Shown: one piece after another, positions 16,301 to 24,213 of the stretch
Layout: every line of letters begins with the position of its first letter
How positions within the stretch are numbered: the first letter of the stretch is position 1
From: AB-137-C09 sp964458185
GTDB taxonomy: Bacteria > Pseudomonadota > Zetaproteobacteria > Mariprofundales > Mariprofundaceae
Length of the DNA stretch: 64,000 nt
Direction of reading: 5' to 3'
Assembly: GCA_964458185.1 (NCBI GenBank)
Contig: CAYWFG010000001.1
Location: forward strand, 72,451-136,450
Translations under genes and position numbers: made by a program
The notes under the pieces: generated by a model
What the model saw: only the letters and a program-made list of their open reading frames with translations
The model's database searches: none
What the model was told of the DNA's origin: nothing

Positions 16301-17007
16301 GTTATTTATACCATACTTTAAAACTGTGCTTACTTTTGATAATGGTAATGCCCTCATCAAGTCATGCTAATGAAATGAGTCTACGTATTCATGGCTTGGT
16401 GCTAGACCCTGTAATGCAAGACCTAGGCACCGTGAAAGAAGGCGCGCACGTATTTGCCTCAATCTTCATTCGTAACAACACACAACAAACCGCTCAAATT
16501 ATTGATGTTGAAGCTTCTTGTGGCTGCACGCAGGCAACACCCGATCAAACGATTCTTGCGGCGGGCGAATTCACGGTGTTAAACATTGATATTGATACCA
16601 CTGGGAAAATAGGGCGCGTTAAAAAAAATGTAGTGGTAACAGATCAAGCTGGAAGGCAATCAACAGCATGGATGACACTTACCGTGATTGCCGCTGACCC
16701 TCATGCCCAATTACCTAATCATAGTATCTTTGATGGCACATGCGCCCGCTGCCATGTATTGCCTGCTCAAGGTAAAACATCAGGAAAAGCTATTTTCATC
16801 GCTGTATGTGCGATGTGCCATGGAGCCAATGGAGAAGGCGCTTACGCACCGAAGCTTACAGGTTTTGACGATATTGGCACCTTAACCACAATGGTTTCTG
16901 ACGGTATTGACCCACGCCATATGCCTGGTTTTGCCAAAAAAAATGGGGGTCCTTTAACCCCAAAACAAATGCATGCATTGATCAAATGGTTAATGTCGCT
17001 GGACTAG
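16297..17007 (+). CDS. DUF1573 domain - cytochrome c fusion, exported
   Basis: A 236-residue protein. Residues 1-24 are a signal peptide, about 38-133 form a DUF1573 immunoglobulin-like domain (LGTVKEG, then VEASCGCTQA with the conserved CGCT), and the C-terminal part contains two haem-binding motifs, CARCH (149-153) and CAMCH (171-175), followed by a class I-like segment with HMPGF as probable Met ligand. Only 17 residues separate the motifs, so the first may be a second haem or a vestige. The start overlaps the SMR stop by four bases. A periplasmic electron carrier is likely; partner unknown. Confidence 0.85.
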   Translation: MSYLYHTLKLCLLLIMVMPSSSHANEMSLRIHGLVLDPVMQDLGTVKEGAHVFASIFIRNNTQQTAQIIDVEASCGCTQATPDQTILAAGEFTVLNIDIDTTGKIGRVKKNVVVTDQAGRQSTAWMTLTVIAADPHAQLPNHSIFDGTCARCHVLPAQGKTSGKAIFIAVCAMCHGANGEGAYAPKLTGFDDIGTLTTMVSDGIDPRHMPGFAKKNGGPLTPKQMHALIKWLMSLD

Positions 17008-17036
17008 CTGGTGTTTTTTAGCTATAAATCGCACTC

Positions 17037-17702
17037 ATGAAAGAAATAATTATTGCACCATCCATTTTATCTGCCGATTTTTCTAATTTAGAAAAAGAAA
17101 TTCGAGCGATTGATGAAGGCGGTTGTGATTGGGTTCATGTCGATGTTATGGATGGTCAATTTGTACCACCGATCACCATTGGTGATAACATCGTCAAAGC
17201 CATTCGCCCCCACACATCTAAAATCATGGACGTTCACCTTATGGTGATGAATCCTGATCGCCAAATCGAGGCTTTTGCTAAAGCAGGCGCGGATATTATC
17301 ACCGTTCATCAAGAGGCTTGTATTCATTTAGAACGCACCTTGCAAGTGATTCGTGATGCAGGTTGCAAAGCAGGCGTAAGCTTGAACCCAGCAACCCCTG
17401 TATCAACACTTGTTAATGTTATGCATTGTGTGGATTTAGTCTTGTTAATGAGCGTAAACCCAGGCTATGGTGGACAATCATATATTCATGCCGTTACCAG
17501 CAAAATTACCGCAGCGCGTCGCATGCTTGATGATGCTGGTAATAGTGCATGGCTAGAGGTTGATGGTGGTGTGAATGCGGGTACAATTGCTGAAGTAGTT
17601 GGTGCTGGTGCAAATGCCGTTGTTGCAGGCTCAGCGGTCTACAATAAGCCTGATTATGCTGCGGCTATGGCAGAATTAAGGGCATTAGCAGCTACTTCTT
17701 AA
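17037..17702 (+). CDS. rpe: Ribulose-phosphate 3-epimerase
   Basis: Interconverts ribulose 5-phosphate and xylulose 5-phosphate in the pentose phosphate and Calvin cycles. The 221-residue TIM barrel starts with APSILSADFSNLEKE and has the catalytic/metal residues in HVDVMDGQFVPP, DVHLMV, and MSVNPGYGGQ, with the second Asp in LEVDGGVN. No strong ribosome site is visible before ATG 17037. No other carbon-fixation gene is adjacent. Confidence 0.97.
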   Translation: MKEIIIAPSILSADFSNLEKEIRAIDEGGCDWVHVDVMDGQFVPPITIGDNIVKAIRPHTSKIMDVHLMVMNPDRQIEAFAKAGADIITVHQEACIHLERTLQVIRDAGCKAGVSLNPATPVSTLVNVMHCVDLVLLMSVNPGYGGQSYIHAVTSKITAARRMLDDAGNSAWLEVDGGVNAGTIAEVVGAGANAVVAGSAVYNKPDYAAAMAELRALAATS

Positions 17703-17733
17703 TTATTACCACTTTTTTGGGGTGATGATGGGG

Positions 17734-17766
17734 CTATCTCATTTGAGATAGGTTGGTATTTTTTAA
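17734..17766 (+). terminator. Probable terminator between rpe and petA
   Basis: Seven-bp stem CTATCTC/GAGATAG (17734-17740, 17745-17751) with a four-base loop, followed after eight bases by a run of T. Weak, because the T-run is displaced from the stem. Confidence 0.45.
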
Positions 17767-17786
17767 ACATAAAAGGAGGGGATTCT

Positions 17787-18383
17787 ATGTCTGATCAAGT
17801 CGATCAATCGCGGCGCACTATGTTGTTTGTTGCAGCAGGCGGGCTGGGCGCAGTTGCTGCAGCCGCAACTGCTATTCCATTTGTTGGTAGCATGTTTCCA
17901 GCTGCAGATACATTGGCAGCATCAAAAACTGAATACGATGTTTCTACAGTAGAAGAAGGTCAACTGGTGGTAATTCAATGGCAGGGCAAACCTGTGTTTG
18001 TGACCCACCGCAATCAAGCATTGCTGGCACAATTGGATGGGCATGATGATATGCTTAAAGATCCTGAGTCCAAGGCCATTGAAGAAGTAGGCGCAGAGTG
18101 GTTAACTGACGAAAATCGCAAATACCGCTCAATCAAACCAGAATACTTGATTGTTGTTGCCAGTTGCACGCATTTAGGTTGCATTCCTTTGTATAAACCC
18201 AGTAAAGGGCGCAAAGAATGGGGCGATTCTGTACCAGAGAATTGGCCAGGTGGTTGGCATTGTCCATGTCATGGCTCATTGTATGATCTTTCAGCCCGTG
18301 TGATCAATGGTTCACCTGCGCCACATAATCTTCATTTGATGCCTTACAAGTACAAAACTGATACCTCCGTGGTTATCGGTTAG
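17787..18383 (+). CDS. petA: Ubiquinol-cytochrome c reductase, Rieske iron-sulfur subunit
   Basis: Carries electrons from quinol to cytochrome c1 in the bc1 complex. A Tat-type signal anchor begins SRRTMLFVA (the twin Arg at 9-10) followed by one membrane helix. The [2Fe-2S] site is complete: Cys127-Thr-His129-Leu-Gly-Cys132 and Cys159-Pro-Cys161-His162, the four ligands and the structural disulfide pair. The 198-residue length is typical. AAAAGGAGGGG precedes the ATG; first gene of petABC. Confidence 0.97.
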   Translation: MSDQVDQSRRTMLFVAAGGLGAVAAAATAIPFVGSMFPAADTLAASKTEYDVSTVEEGQLVVIQWQGKPVFVTHRNQALLAQLDGHDDMLKDPESKAIEEVGAEWLTDENRKYRSIKPEYLIVVASCTHLGCIPLYKPSKGRKEWGDSVPENWPGGWHCPCHGSLYDLSARVINGSPAPHNLHLMPYKYKTDTSVVIG

Positions 18384-18403
18384 GTGATGGGGGAGAAAAA
18401 AAC

Positions 18404-19621
18404 GTGTTAAATGCAATCATGAAAACCAAATTATTTGCTTGGGTGGACGAACGAACAGGGGCTGATGCCATCATCAAGTCTCAGTTAACTGAATACGCCG
18501 TACCCAAAAATTTGAATTATATGTGGAACTTTGGTTCCTTGGCTTTGTTGGTGCTGGTGATCCAGATTCTGACGGGTATTTTTCTGGCTATGTATTACAA
18601 ACCTAGCGCCGCTATAACCATGGGTGGTTACAGCGTTGCTTTTGATTCGGTTGAACGCATCATGCGTGATGTTAACTTTGGCTGGCTAATTCGTTACATG
18701 CATGCGGTCGGTGCTTCTGCCTTCTTCTTTGTGGTGTATCTCCATATGGGGCGCGGTTTGTATTACGGTTCTTACAAAGGACCTCGTGAGTTGTTGTGGA
18801 TTATCGGCGTGGTTATTTTATTGATCATGCAAGGTGCTGCTTTCTTTGGTTATTTACTCCCATGGGGACAAATGTCCTTCTGGGGTGCTACTGTGATTAC
18901 CAATCTTTTTGGTGCGATACCTGTGATCGGTAGTTATGTGCAAGAAGCCTTGCGTGGTGGCTTTGCGGTGGGTGATCCTACCTTGAATCGTTTCTTTTCG
19001 TTGCATTATCTCTTTCCATTATTACTTGCTGGTATTGTCGGTGGTCATGTGCATGCATTGCATGTGGTACATTCCAACAACCCTGAAGGTATTGATGTAA
19101 AAACTGCAGCCGAAAAAATTAACTTTCATCCGTATTACACCACCAAAGATGCTTTTGGTGTTGGTGTATTCTTGTTGATCTATTGTTACATCGTATTTTT
19201 CAACCCTCAAATGAACGGCTATTTTATTGAGGTCGATAACTACGTCGCTGCAAATAATCTACAAACACCTGCACATATTGCACCCGTATGGTATTTAACA
19301 CCATGGTACACTATTTTGCGCTCTTTTGAGAACAAACTGTTCGGTGTGGTAATGATGGGCGCATCATTGGCTATTTTGTTTCTGTTACCATTCTTGGATC
19401 GTTGCAAAGTACGCTCGGCACGTTACCGCCCTATTTACCGTCAAATGGTTATTTTGTTTTTCATTACGGTAATTATCTTGGGCTACTGTGGTCACTCTGC
19501 ACCCACGCCTACATTGAAACTCGTGGGTCAGATTTCTACTGGTTACTATTTTGCTTTCTTCTTATTGTTGCCTTTCTTGCCAATGATTGAGAAGACCAAG
19601 CCTGAACCAGATCATATTTAA
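18404..19621 (+). CDS. petB: Ubiquinol-cytochrome c reductase, cytochrome b subunit
   Basis: Membrane core of the bc1 complex with two b haems and the Qo/Qi sites. It is one 405-residue chain, not the split b6/IV form, with eight helices. Haem ligands are in RYMHAVGASAFFF...HMGRG and GGHVHALHVVHSNNPEG. The Qo-site PEWY motif reads PVWY (HIAPVWYLTPWY), a variant known in several proteobacteria using ubiquinone. Start GTG 18404 has GGGAG nine bases upstream; ATG 18419 is the alternative. Confidence 0.96.
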   Translation: MLNAIMKTKLFAWVDERTGADAIIKSQLTEYAVPKNLNYMWNFGSLALLVLVIQILTGIFLAMYYKPSAAITMGGYSVAFDSVERIMRDVNFGWLIRYMHAVGASAFFFVVYLHMGRGLYYGSYKGPRELLWIIGVVILLIMQGAAFFGYLLPWGQMSFWGATVITNLFGAIPVIGSYVQEALRGGFAVGDPTLNRFFSLHYLFPLLLAGIVGGHVHALHVVHSNNPEGIDVKTAAEKINFHPYYTTKDAFGVGVFLLIYCYIVFFNPQMNGYFIEVDNYVAANNLQTPAHIAPVWYLTPWYTILRSFENKLFGVVMMGASLAILFLLPFLDRCKVRSARYRPIYRQMVILFFITVIILGYCGHSAPTPTLKLVGQISTGYYFAFFLLLPFLPMIEKTKPEPDHI

Positions 19622-19637
19622 GGAGGGGTTGTTCGTT

Positions 19638-20336
19638 ATGAAATGGATGAAAATATTTCTGGCAGGATTAGCCGCTCCAGCATTGATGCTGGCATCAAGT
19701 TTAGCCGTGGCAAACGAGGGTCATGGTCCTGAGTTGAAGCACGTCAATGTTGATGTGACCGATCAAGCACAAATACGACGTGGGCTTATGGTTTTTACTG
19801 ATATTTGTATGGGCTGTCATTCAGCTAAGTATGTCACTTACAAAGGCTTAATGGATTACCCTGAAATTGGTATTAGCCGTGAAGAAGCCGATGAATTGCG
19901 TGGAGATAAATCCTTAGCATCAGGGATGATTACAGATTTATCTCCAGAAGATGCTAAGGTATCTTATGGTAAAGTTCCACCTGATTTGTCATTGATTGTG
20001 GCAGCTCGTCGGGGTGGCGAACGTTATGTGTATTCAATCTTAACGGGCTTTGCACATGATCCAGAAGATAAAGTTCCTGATGGAAATTTTAACACTTACT
20101 ATAAAGGTCATCGCATTGCCATGCCTGATCCTTTGGGATGGTTGGATCATGATAAAGCTGATGAAGCTGAACTCTTGAAGCAAGCTGAAGATGTTTCTGC
20201 ATTTTTAACCTTTATTTCTGACCCTCATCAAAATGAGCGTAAAAATATTGGTAAATATGTGATGTTTTTTCTTCTTTTGTTGACGCTGGTATTGTACTTG
20301 CTTAAACGTGAAGTATGGAAAGATGTGAAACATTGA
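19638..20336 (+). CDS. petC: Ubiquinol-cytochrome c reductase, cytochrome c1 subunit
   Basis: Accepts electrons from the Rieske protein and passes them to a soluble cytochrome. The 232-residue protein has a signal peptide (to about residue 26), the haem motif Cys57-Met-Gly-Cys60-His61, the axial Met in HRIAMPDPLG, and a C-terminal membrane anchor (NIGKYVMFFLLLLTLVLYLL). An AGGAGGGG sequence 10 bases upstream fixes ATG 19638; the frame is open further upstream but only inside petB. Last gene of petABC, closed by a strong terminator. Confidence 0.96.
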   Translation: MKWMKIFLAGLAAPALMLASSLAVANEGHGPELKHVNVDVTDQAQIRRGLMVFTDICMGCHSAKYVTYKGLMDYPEIGISREEADELRGDKSLASGMITDLSPEDAKVSYGKVPPDLSLIVAARRGGERYVYSILTGFAHDPEDKVPDGNFNTYYKGHRIAMPDPLGWLDHDKADEAELLKQAEDVSAFLTFISDPHQNERKNIGKYVMFFLLLLTLVLYLLKREVWKDVKH

Positions 20337-20351
20337 TTGTTTAGCATCTAG

Positions 20352-20381
20352 AAAAAAGCCCGCTGTTGCGGGCTTTTTTTT
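20352..20381 (+). terminator. Rho-independent terminator after petABC
   Basis: Perfect stem AAAAAAGCCCGC / GCGGGCTTTTTT with a four-base loop and a T-tail, 15 bases after the petC stop. The A/T-run symmetry would also let it act on the other strand. Confidence 0.93.
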
Positions 20382-20420
20382 GCTTATTATTTATGAATAG
20401 AATTGACTAAAGTGTCCCCA

Positions 20421-20446
20421 GTCACACGCAGGAGCATGGGAACGAG
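20421..20446. repeat. Decayed half of a palindromic repeat
   Basis: Reads CACGCAGGAGCATGGGAACGAG on its right side, the same pattern as the right arm of the perfect palindrome at 25638-25661; the left arm is mutated. Probably a dispersed REP-like element. Confidence 0.45.
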
Positions 20447-20460
20447 AGGCTGGTTTTAAT

Positions 20461-20478
20461 ATAACTGCGTAACATCAG
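20461..20478 (+). repeat. Copy 2 of a recurring short motif
   Basis: ATAACTGCGTAACATCAG, sharing the core GCGTAACATCAG with 14647-14664. It lies about 85 bases upstream of rlmN and directly after the decayed palindrome, so the two may belong to one dispersed element. Confidence 0.5.
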
Positions 20479-20562
20479 ATTTCAATCATCGTGCCACTCA
20501 TTTTCTCATCTTTTTTAGAATTGCCTCTTATCGCAAGCCCTTTCTTGTTATACCATGCGCCG

Positions 20563-21609
20563 ATGCCTGAATTATCTACAATTGTATTGTCTTCCTTACA
20601 AAGCTTGTTACAAAGCTGGGGGTTCCCTAAATACCGTGCCAAACAAGTGTTGGACTGGCGCAATAAAGGCGTGCTTGACCCGCAAGCCATGCCCAATGTT
20701 CCGCTGAATATTCGAACCGCCTTGGTGGATTATTTTGGTGAACCACCTTTGCGTTTATTGCAGCGACAATGCGCCAACGATGGAACACGGAAGTATTTGT
20801 TTGCCCTTCGTGAGGGCGGCAGCATTGAAACGGTGATGATTCCAACAAGAAAGCGTATCACGGTATGCCTGTCATCACAGCTTGGCTGTGTCTTAGATTG
20901 CCCTTTTTGTTATACAGGGCAACAAAAGTTTGAAAAAAACTTAACATCCGCTGCTATTGTGGCACAAGCATGGATGGTCAAGGCAGATATTATCGCTGAC
21001 CCCATTGCGCACTCTAATGCCACAGCACCGACCCATTTGGTGTATATGGGCATGGGTGAGCCTTTAGCCAATGAATCTCCGCTACATGAAAGTCTCGCCT
21101 TTTTCCTTGATGAGGCAGGGATGCATTTATCGCGTCGGCGCATTACCGTTTCGACTTCAGGTTTGTTACCGCAAATCACACGATTGGGTGAAACATTTCC
21201 CGTTAATTTGGCAATTTCTTTGCATAGCGCGACAGATCATTTGCGCGATACGCTGGTTCCGATCAACAAAAAACATCCTTTGGCAAGCTTGCGCAAAGTA
21301 TTGGACGCATACCCTTTAGCCGATCAACGCTATATTACCTTAGAGTATGTCATGTTAGCAGGGGTAAACGACCAACCCGAAGACCTACTTGCCTTGGTCG
21401 GTTATGTACGAAAATTGCGTGAACGGGTAAATTTAATCCATTTCAACCCTCACCCTGGCAGCAGCTACAGTGCGACCCCCAGCAAAGCGATGGATGTATT
21501 CGCTTCAGACTTGGTCTCTCAAGGCGTTCGTGCAACGGTAAGGCGTTCACGCGGCGATGACATTATGGCAGCGTGTGGTCAGCTGAATGCTCAAGCAAAC
21601 AAGCAATAA
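20563..21609 (+). CDS. rlmN: 23S rRNA (adenine2503-C2)/tRNA methyltransferase RlmN
   Basis: Radical SAM enzyme that methylates C2 of A2503 in 23S rRNA and A37 in some tRNAs. The cluster motif is Cys-x3-Cys-x2-Cys in GCVLDCPFCYTG; the resolving Cys is in DDIMAACGQL near the C-terminus; VYMGMGEPLAN is also diagnostic. ATG 20563 gives 348 residues; a longer frame to 20491 has no family resemblance. A plausible start region follows the repeat elements at 20421-20478. The rlmN-pilF-rodZ order here, with mtnP inserted, resembles the gamma-proteobacterial locus. Confidence 0.96.
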   Translation: MPELSTIVLSSLQSLLQSWGFPKYRAKQVLDWRNKGVLDPQAMPNVPLNIRTALVDYFGEPPLRLLQRQCANDGTRKYLFALREGGSIETVMIPTRKRITVCLSSQLGCVLDCPFCYTGQQKFEKNLTSAAIVAQAWMVKADIIADPIAHSNATAPTHLVYMGMGEPLANESPLHESLAFFLDEAGMHLSRRRITVSTSGLLPQITRLGETFPVNLAISLHSATDHLRDTLVPINKKHPLASLRKVLDAYPLADQRYITLEYVMLAGVNDQPEDLLALVGYVRKLRERVNLIHFNPHPGSSYSATPSKAMDVFASDLVSQGVRATVRRSRGDDIMAACGQLNAQANKQ

Positions 21610-21660
21610 AAAATCAATAGTAATTGCTGTGTTACAGGTTATAGCTAAAGGATGTAAACG

Positions 21661-22515
21661 ATGCGGACTGGAGTAATTGGCGGCAGCGGGCTGTATGCCA
21701 TGGATAATGTTGAAATACTGGATGAATTATCCATTGATACCCCGTGGGGCGAACCTTCGGATGTGTTAACCTTGGCAAAAATAGGTGCGCATGATGTGGT
21801 GTTTTTACCACGCCATGGTCGTAAGCACGCTATTCCACCGCACAAAATTAATTACCGTGCGAATATCTATGCCCTGAAACAAGCAGGGGTCGAGCAAATC
21901 ATTTCTATTTCTGCGGTGGGTTCATTGCGGCAACATATTGCCCCTGGGGATTTTGTATTGGTGGATCAATTCATTGATCGTACCCAAGGTCGTGCTTCGA
22001 CCTTCTTTGAAGGCCCCATTGTTGCCCATGTTTCTATGGCTGATCCTGTATGCCCTTGTTTGCGAACAAAACTTTTGTCTGCCTGTGAGCAGGCTCACAT
22101 CCACCATCATGATGGTGGCAACTATCTGGTCATGCAAGGTCCTCAATTTTCTACACGCACAGAGTCTCATTTGTACCGAAGTTGGGGCATGGATGTTATT
22201 GGCATGACCAATATGCCAGAGGCGAAATTAGCACGAGAAGCAGAAATATGTTACGCCACCGTTGCCATGAGTACCGATTATGATTGCTGGCACGAAGACG
22301 AAGCGGATGTTTCTGTGGCATCTATTGTTGAAGTGATGCATGGGAATATCAGCAAAGCCCAACGGATGCTGCATGCGTTTTTTGCCATGCCTCAAAAGTT
22401 AAAAGAAGGCTGTGTTTGTGGGCAGGCATTGGATCATGGCTTGTTTGCTGATTTAACCGCACAAGACGATGAAGCATTGCGACCCATTTATGCCTTGGTG
22501 GAGCGCATGCTGTGA
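21661..22515 (+). CDS. mtnP: S-methyl-5'-thioadenosine phosphorylase (MTAP/PNP family 2)
   Basis: Splits methylthioadenosine with phosphate to adenine and methylthioribose 1-phosphate. The 284-residue protein carries the family signatures GVIGGSGLYAMDNVEIL, FLPRHGRKHAIPPHKINYRAN, and MQGPQFSTRTESHLYR, then IGMTNMPEAKLAREAEICYA and STDYDCW. Asp in DYDCW favours adenine-type bases. AAAGGATG precedes ATG 21661. The next gene starts within its stop codon. Confidence 0.92.
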   Translation: MRTGVIGGSGLYAMDNVEILDELSIDTPWGEPSDVLTLAKIGAHDVVFLPRHGRKHAIPPHKINYRANIYALKQAGVEQIISISAVGSLRQHIAPGDFVLVDQFIDRTQGRASTFFEGPIVAHVSMADPVCPCLRTKLLSACEQAHIHHHDGGNYLVMQGPQFSTRTESHLYRSWGMDVIGMTNMPEAKLAREAEICYATVAMSTDYDCWHEDEADVSVASIVEVMHGNISKAQRMLHAFFAMPQKLKEGCVCGQALDHGLFADLTAQDDEALRPIYALVERML

Positions 22516-23279
22516 TGAAATACAGAACATGGGTTTTAATGGTGTGTGTTACTTCCATGCTCGCTTCATGTGCTGGCACTTCTATCATCGACCGAAGTAA
22601 AAACAAAAAGCGTGCCGATGCGCACTTTAATATCGGTCTTGACGCTTTGCGCCATAATAATTTGGTCAAAGCTTTTAATGAACTGATGAAATCAGATCAA
22701 TTATTACCCAATCAACCCTTGGTGCTGGACTCTTTGGGCAATGCATGGCGTGCGAAAGGCGATATAAAAAAAGCGGAGGCCTATTTCAAACGCGCCTTAA
22801 AGTATGGCGATATTCCTTCTATTCACACCAATTATGCCAGTCTATTGGTGCAGCTTGAGCGTTATCAAGAAGCAAAAAGTGAAATAGACAAGACATTGGA
22901 TGACCCTCGCTACCCAAGGCAAGATATTGCTTATTTGTTACAGGGGGATGCATTGGTTGGTATGGGGCAGCTTGATGAAGGGATTGTAGCCTACCGAAGA
23001 GCGCGTAAAATTAACCCGCAACAACACATTATATCAGAATTACGTGAAGCGATTGTTTACGTTAATTCAGGACGGTATTCGTATGCTGTAGCACTGTATG
23101 AAACGATACTTCGTAATAACCCTGCCAGCCGGGCAGCACTGGAAGCATTATTACCGCTGTTACAACAACAAGGAGAATATGCAGCAGCAAGGCATTACTT
23201 ATTAGTTTTCCAAGGTGAGTCAATTAACAATAGCAATCAACAATGGGCTTCAAATCAATTGTTGCGTTTGCCTCGTTAA
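22515..23279 (+). CDS. pilF: PilF/PilW-type TPR lipoprotein (type IV pilus biogenesis)
   Basis: Outer-membrane pilotin needed to assemble the PilQ secretin. The 254-residue protein has a lipobox LASC (Cys about residue 19) followed by five or so TPR units from about residue 35 (ADAHFNIGLDALRHNNLVKA, then PLVLDSLGNAWRAKGDIKKA). Position between rlmN and rodZ is the conserved place of pilF. ATG 22515 overlaps the mtnP TGA; a GTG one codon earlier is possible. No other pilus gene is in the window. Confidence 0.85.
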   Translation: MKYRTWVLMVCVTSMLASCAGTSIIDRSKNKKRADAHFNIGLDALRHNNLVKAFNELMKSDQLLPNQPLVLDSLGNAWRAKGDIKKAEAYFKRALKYGDIPSIHTNYASLLVQLERYQEAKSEIDKTLDDPRYPRQDIAYLLQGDALVGMGQLDEGIVAYRRARKINPQQHIISELREAIVYVNSGRYSYAVALYETILRNNPASRAALEALLPLLQQQGEYAAARHYLLVFQGESINNSNQQWASNQLLRLPR

Positions 23280-23319
23280 AAAAGAAAGTATAAGAAATGT
23301 ACGCTGTTTCTACATTTAG

Positions 23320-24213
23320 ATGGATGATAAGATGAACGATACACAAAACACAGCCCCATCACAGCAAAATATATTGCGTGATCTTGGTAATAGGCTGCAT
23401 GAAGCCCGAGCGATGAAGCGCATCTCCCAAGAAGAGGTCGCTGCGACACTAAAACTTAGTTTATCACAAGTTAAAGGGCTGGAAACAGGCGATTGGAGTT
23501 TTTTGCCTGATGGTATTTATGCCTTAGGTTTTTTGCGACAGTATGCCAACATGTTGGGGGTAGATGTGAGCGCAGAAATCTATCAGCTAAAAACCAAGCT
23601 ATCACTCAAGCAGCCTGTCACCATCTCTGATCCTGCGATTGCACCAAGTCGTCGTTGGGCAATATTTTCATTATTGTTATTTGTTGCTTTGGCTGTTTAT
23701 TTTAATATGGAACAAAACAATGATCAGCCTTCCACATCAATAGAAACCACAAAGCTTATTCCTTTGCCTGCAACCACCGCAGCAAAACCATTTGCACAAA
23801 AAGAAGATATTGCCGTTGCGCCACCAACATTAACCCATGGTATCACCACCCCTGCCATCATTGAACCCTACAGCAATCAAGAAAACAAGGTTGTTGTACC
23901 CACGCCAACAGCCAATGATGCTGGTGTAATCCATCACCTATTACTGTCCGCCATGGGTGGAGACGTGTGGCTGAGTCTTAGCACCGTTCAATCAGAAGGC
24001 AAGGAAACCACCAAATTAAAAGAAATGCTGCTGCGCGATGGGCAAACGGCATCAATAGATACCACCGAAGAGCATTTGTTATTAACTGCGGGTAATGCCA
24101 TCGCCTTAAGCATTAGCATTGATGATATGATTCGTTACCCCGCAGGAACCTTGGGGATGGATGGGAAAGTCTTGCGTAAGCTGTGGTTGACGTTGTCATC
24201 TACTGGACGGTAA
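23320..24213 (+). CDS. rodZ: Cytoskeletal regulator RodZ
   Basis: Links MreB filaments to the periplasmic elongasome. The 297-residue protein has a cytoplasmic helix-turn-helix domain (LHEARAMKRISQEEVAATLK, residues 25-90), one membrane helix at about 112-128, a Pro/Thr-rich linker, and a C-terminal periplasmic beta domain of the DUF4115 type (WLSLSTVQSEGKETT onward). ATG 23332, four codons later, is an alternative start. The last 18 bases overlap the end of the convergent histidine kinase gene. Confidence 0.92.
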   Translation: MDDKMNDTQNTAPSQQNILRDLGNRLHEARAMKRISQEEVAATLKLSLSQVKGLETGDWSFLPDGIYALGFLRQYANMLGVDVSAEIYQLKTKLSLKQPVTISDPAIAPSRRWAIFSLLLFVALAVYFNMEQNNDQPSTSIETTKLIPLPATTAAKPFAQKEDIAVAPPTLTHGITTPAIIEPYSNQENKVVVPTPTANDAGVIHHLLLSAMGGDVWLSLSTVQSEGKETTKLKEMLLRDGQTASIDTTEEHLLLTAGNAIALSISIDDMIRYPAGTLGMDGKVLRKLWLTLSSTGR

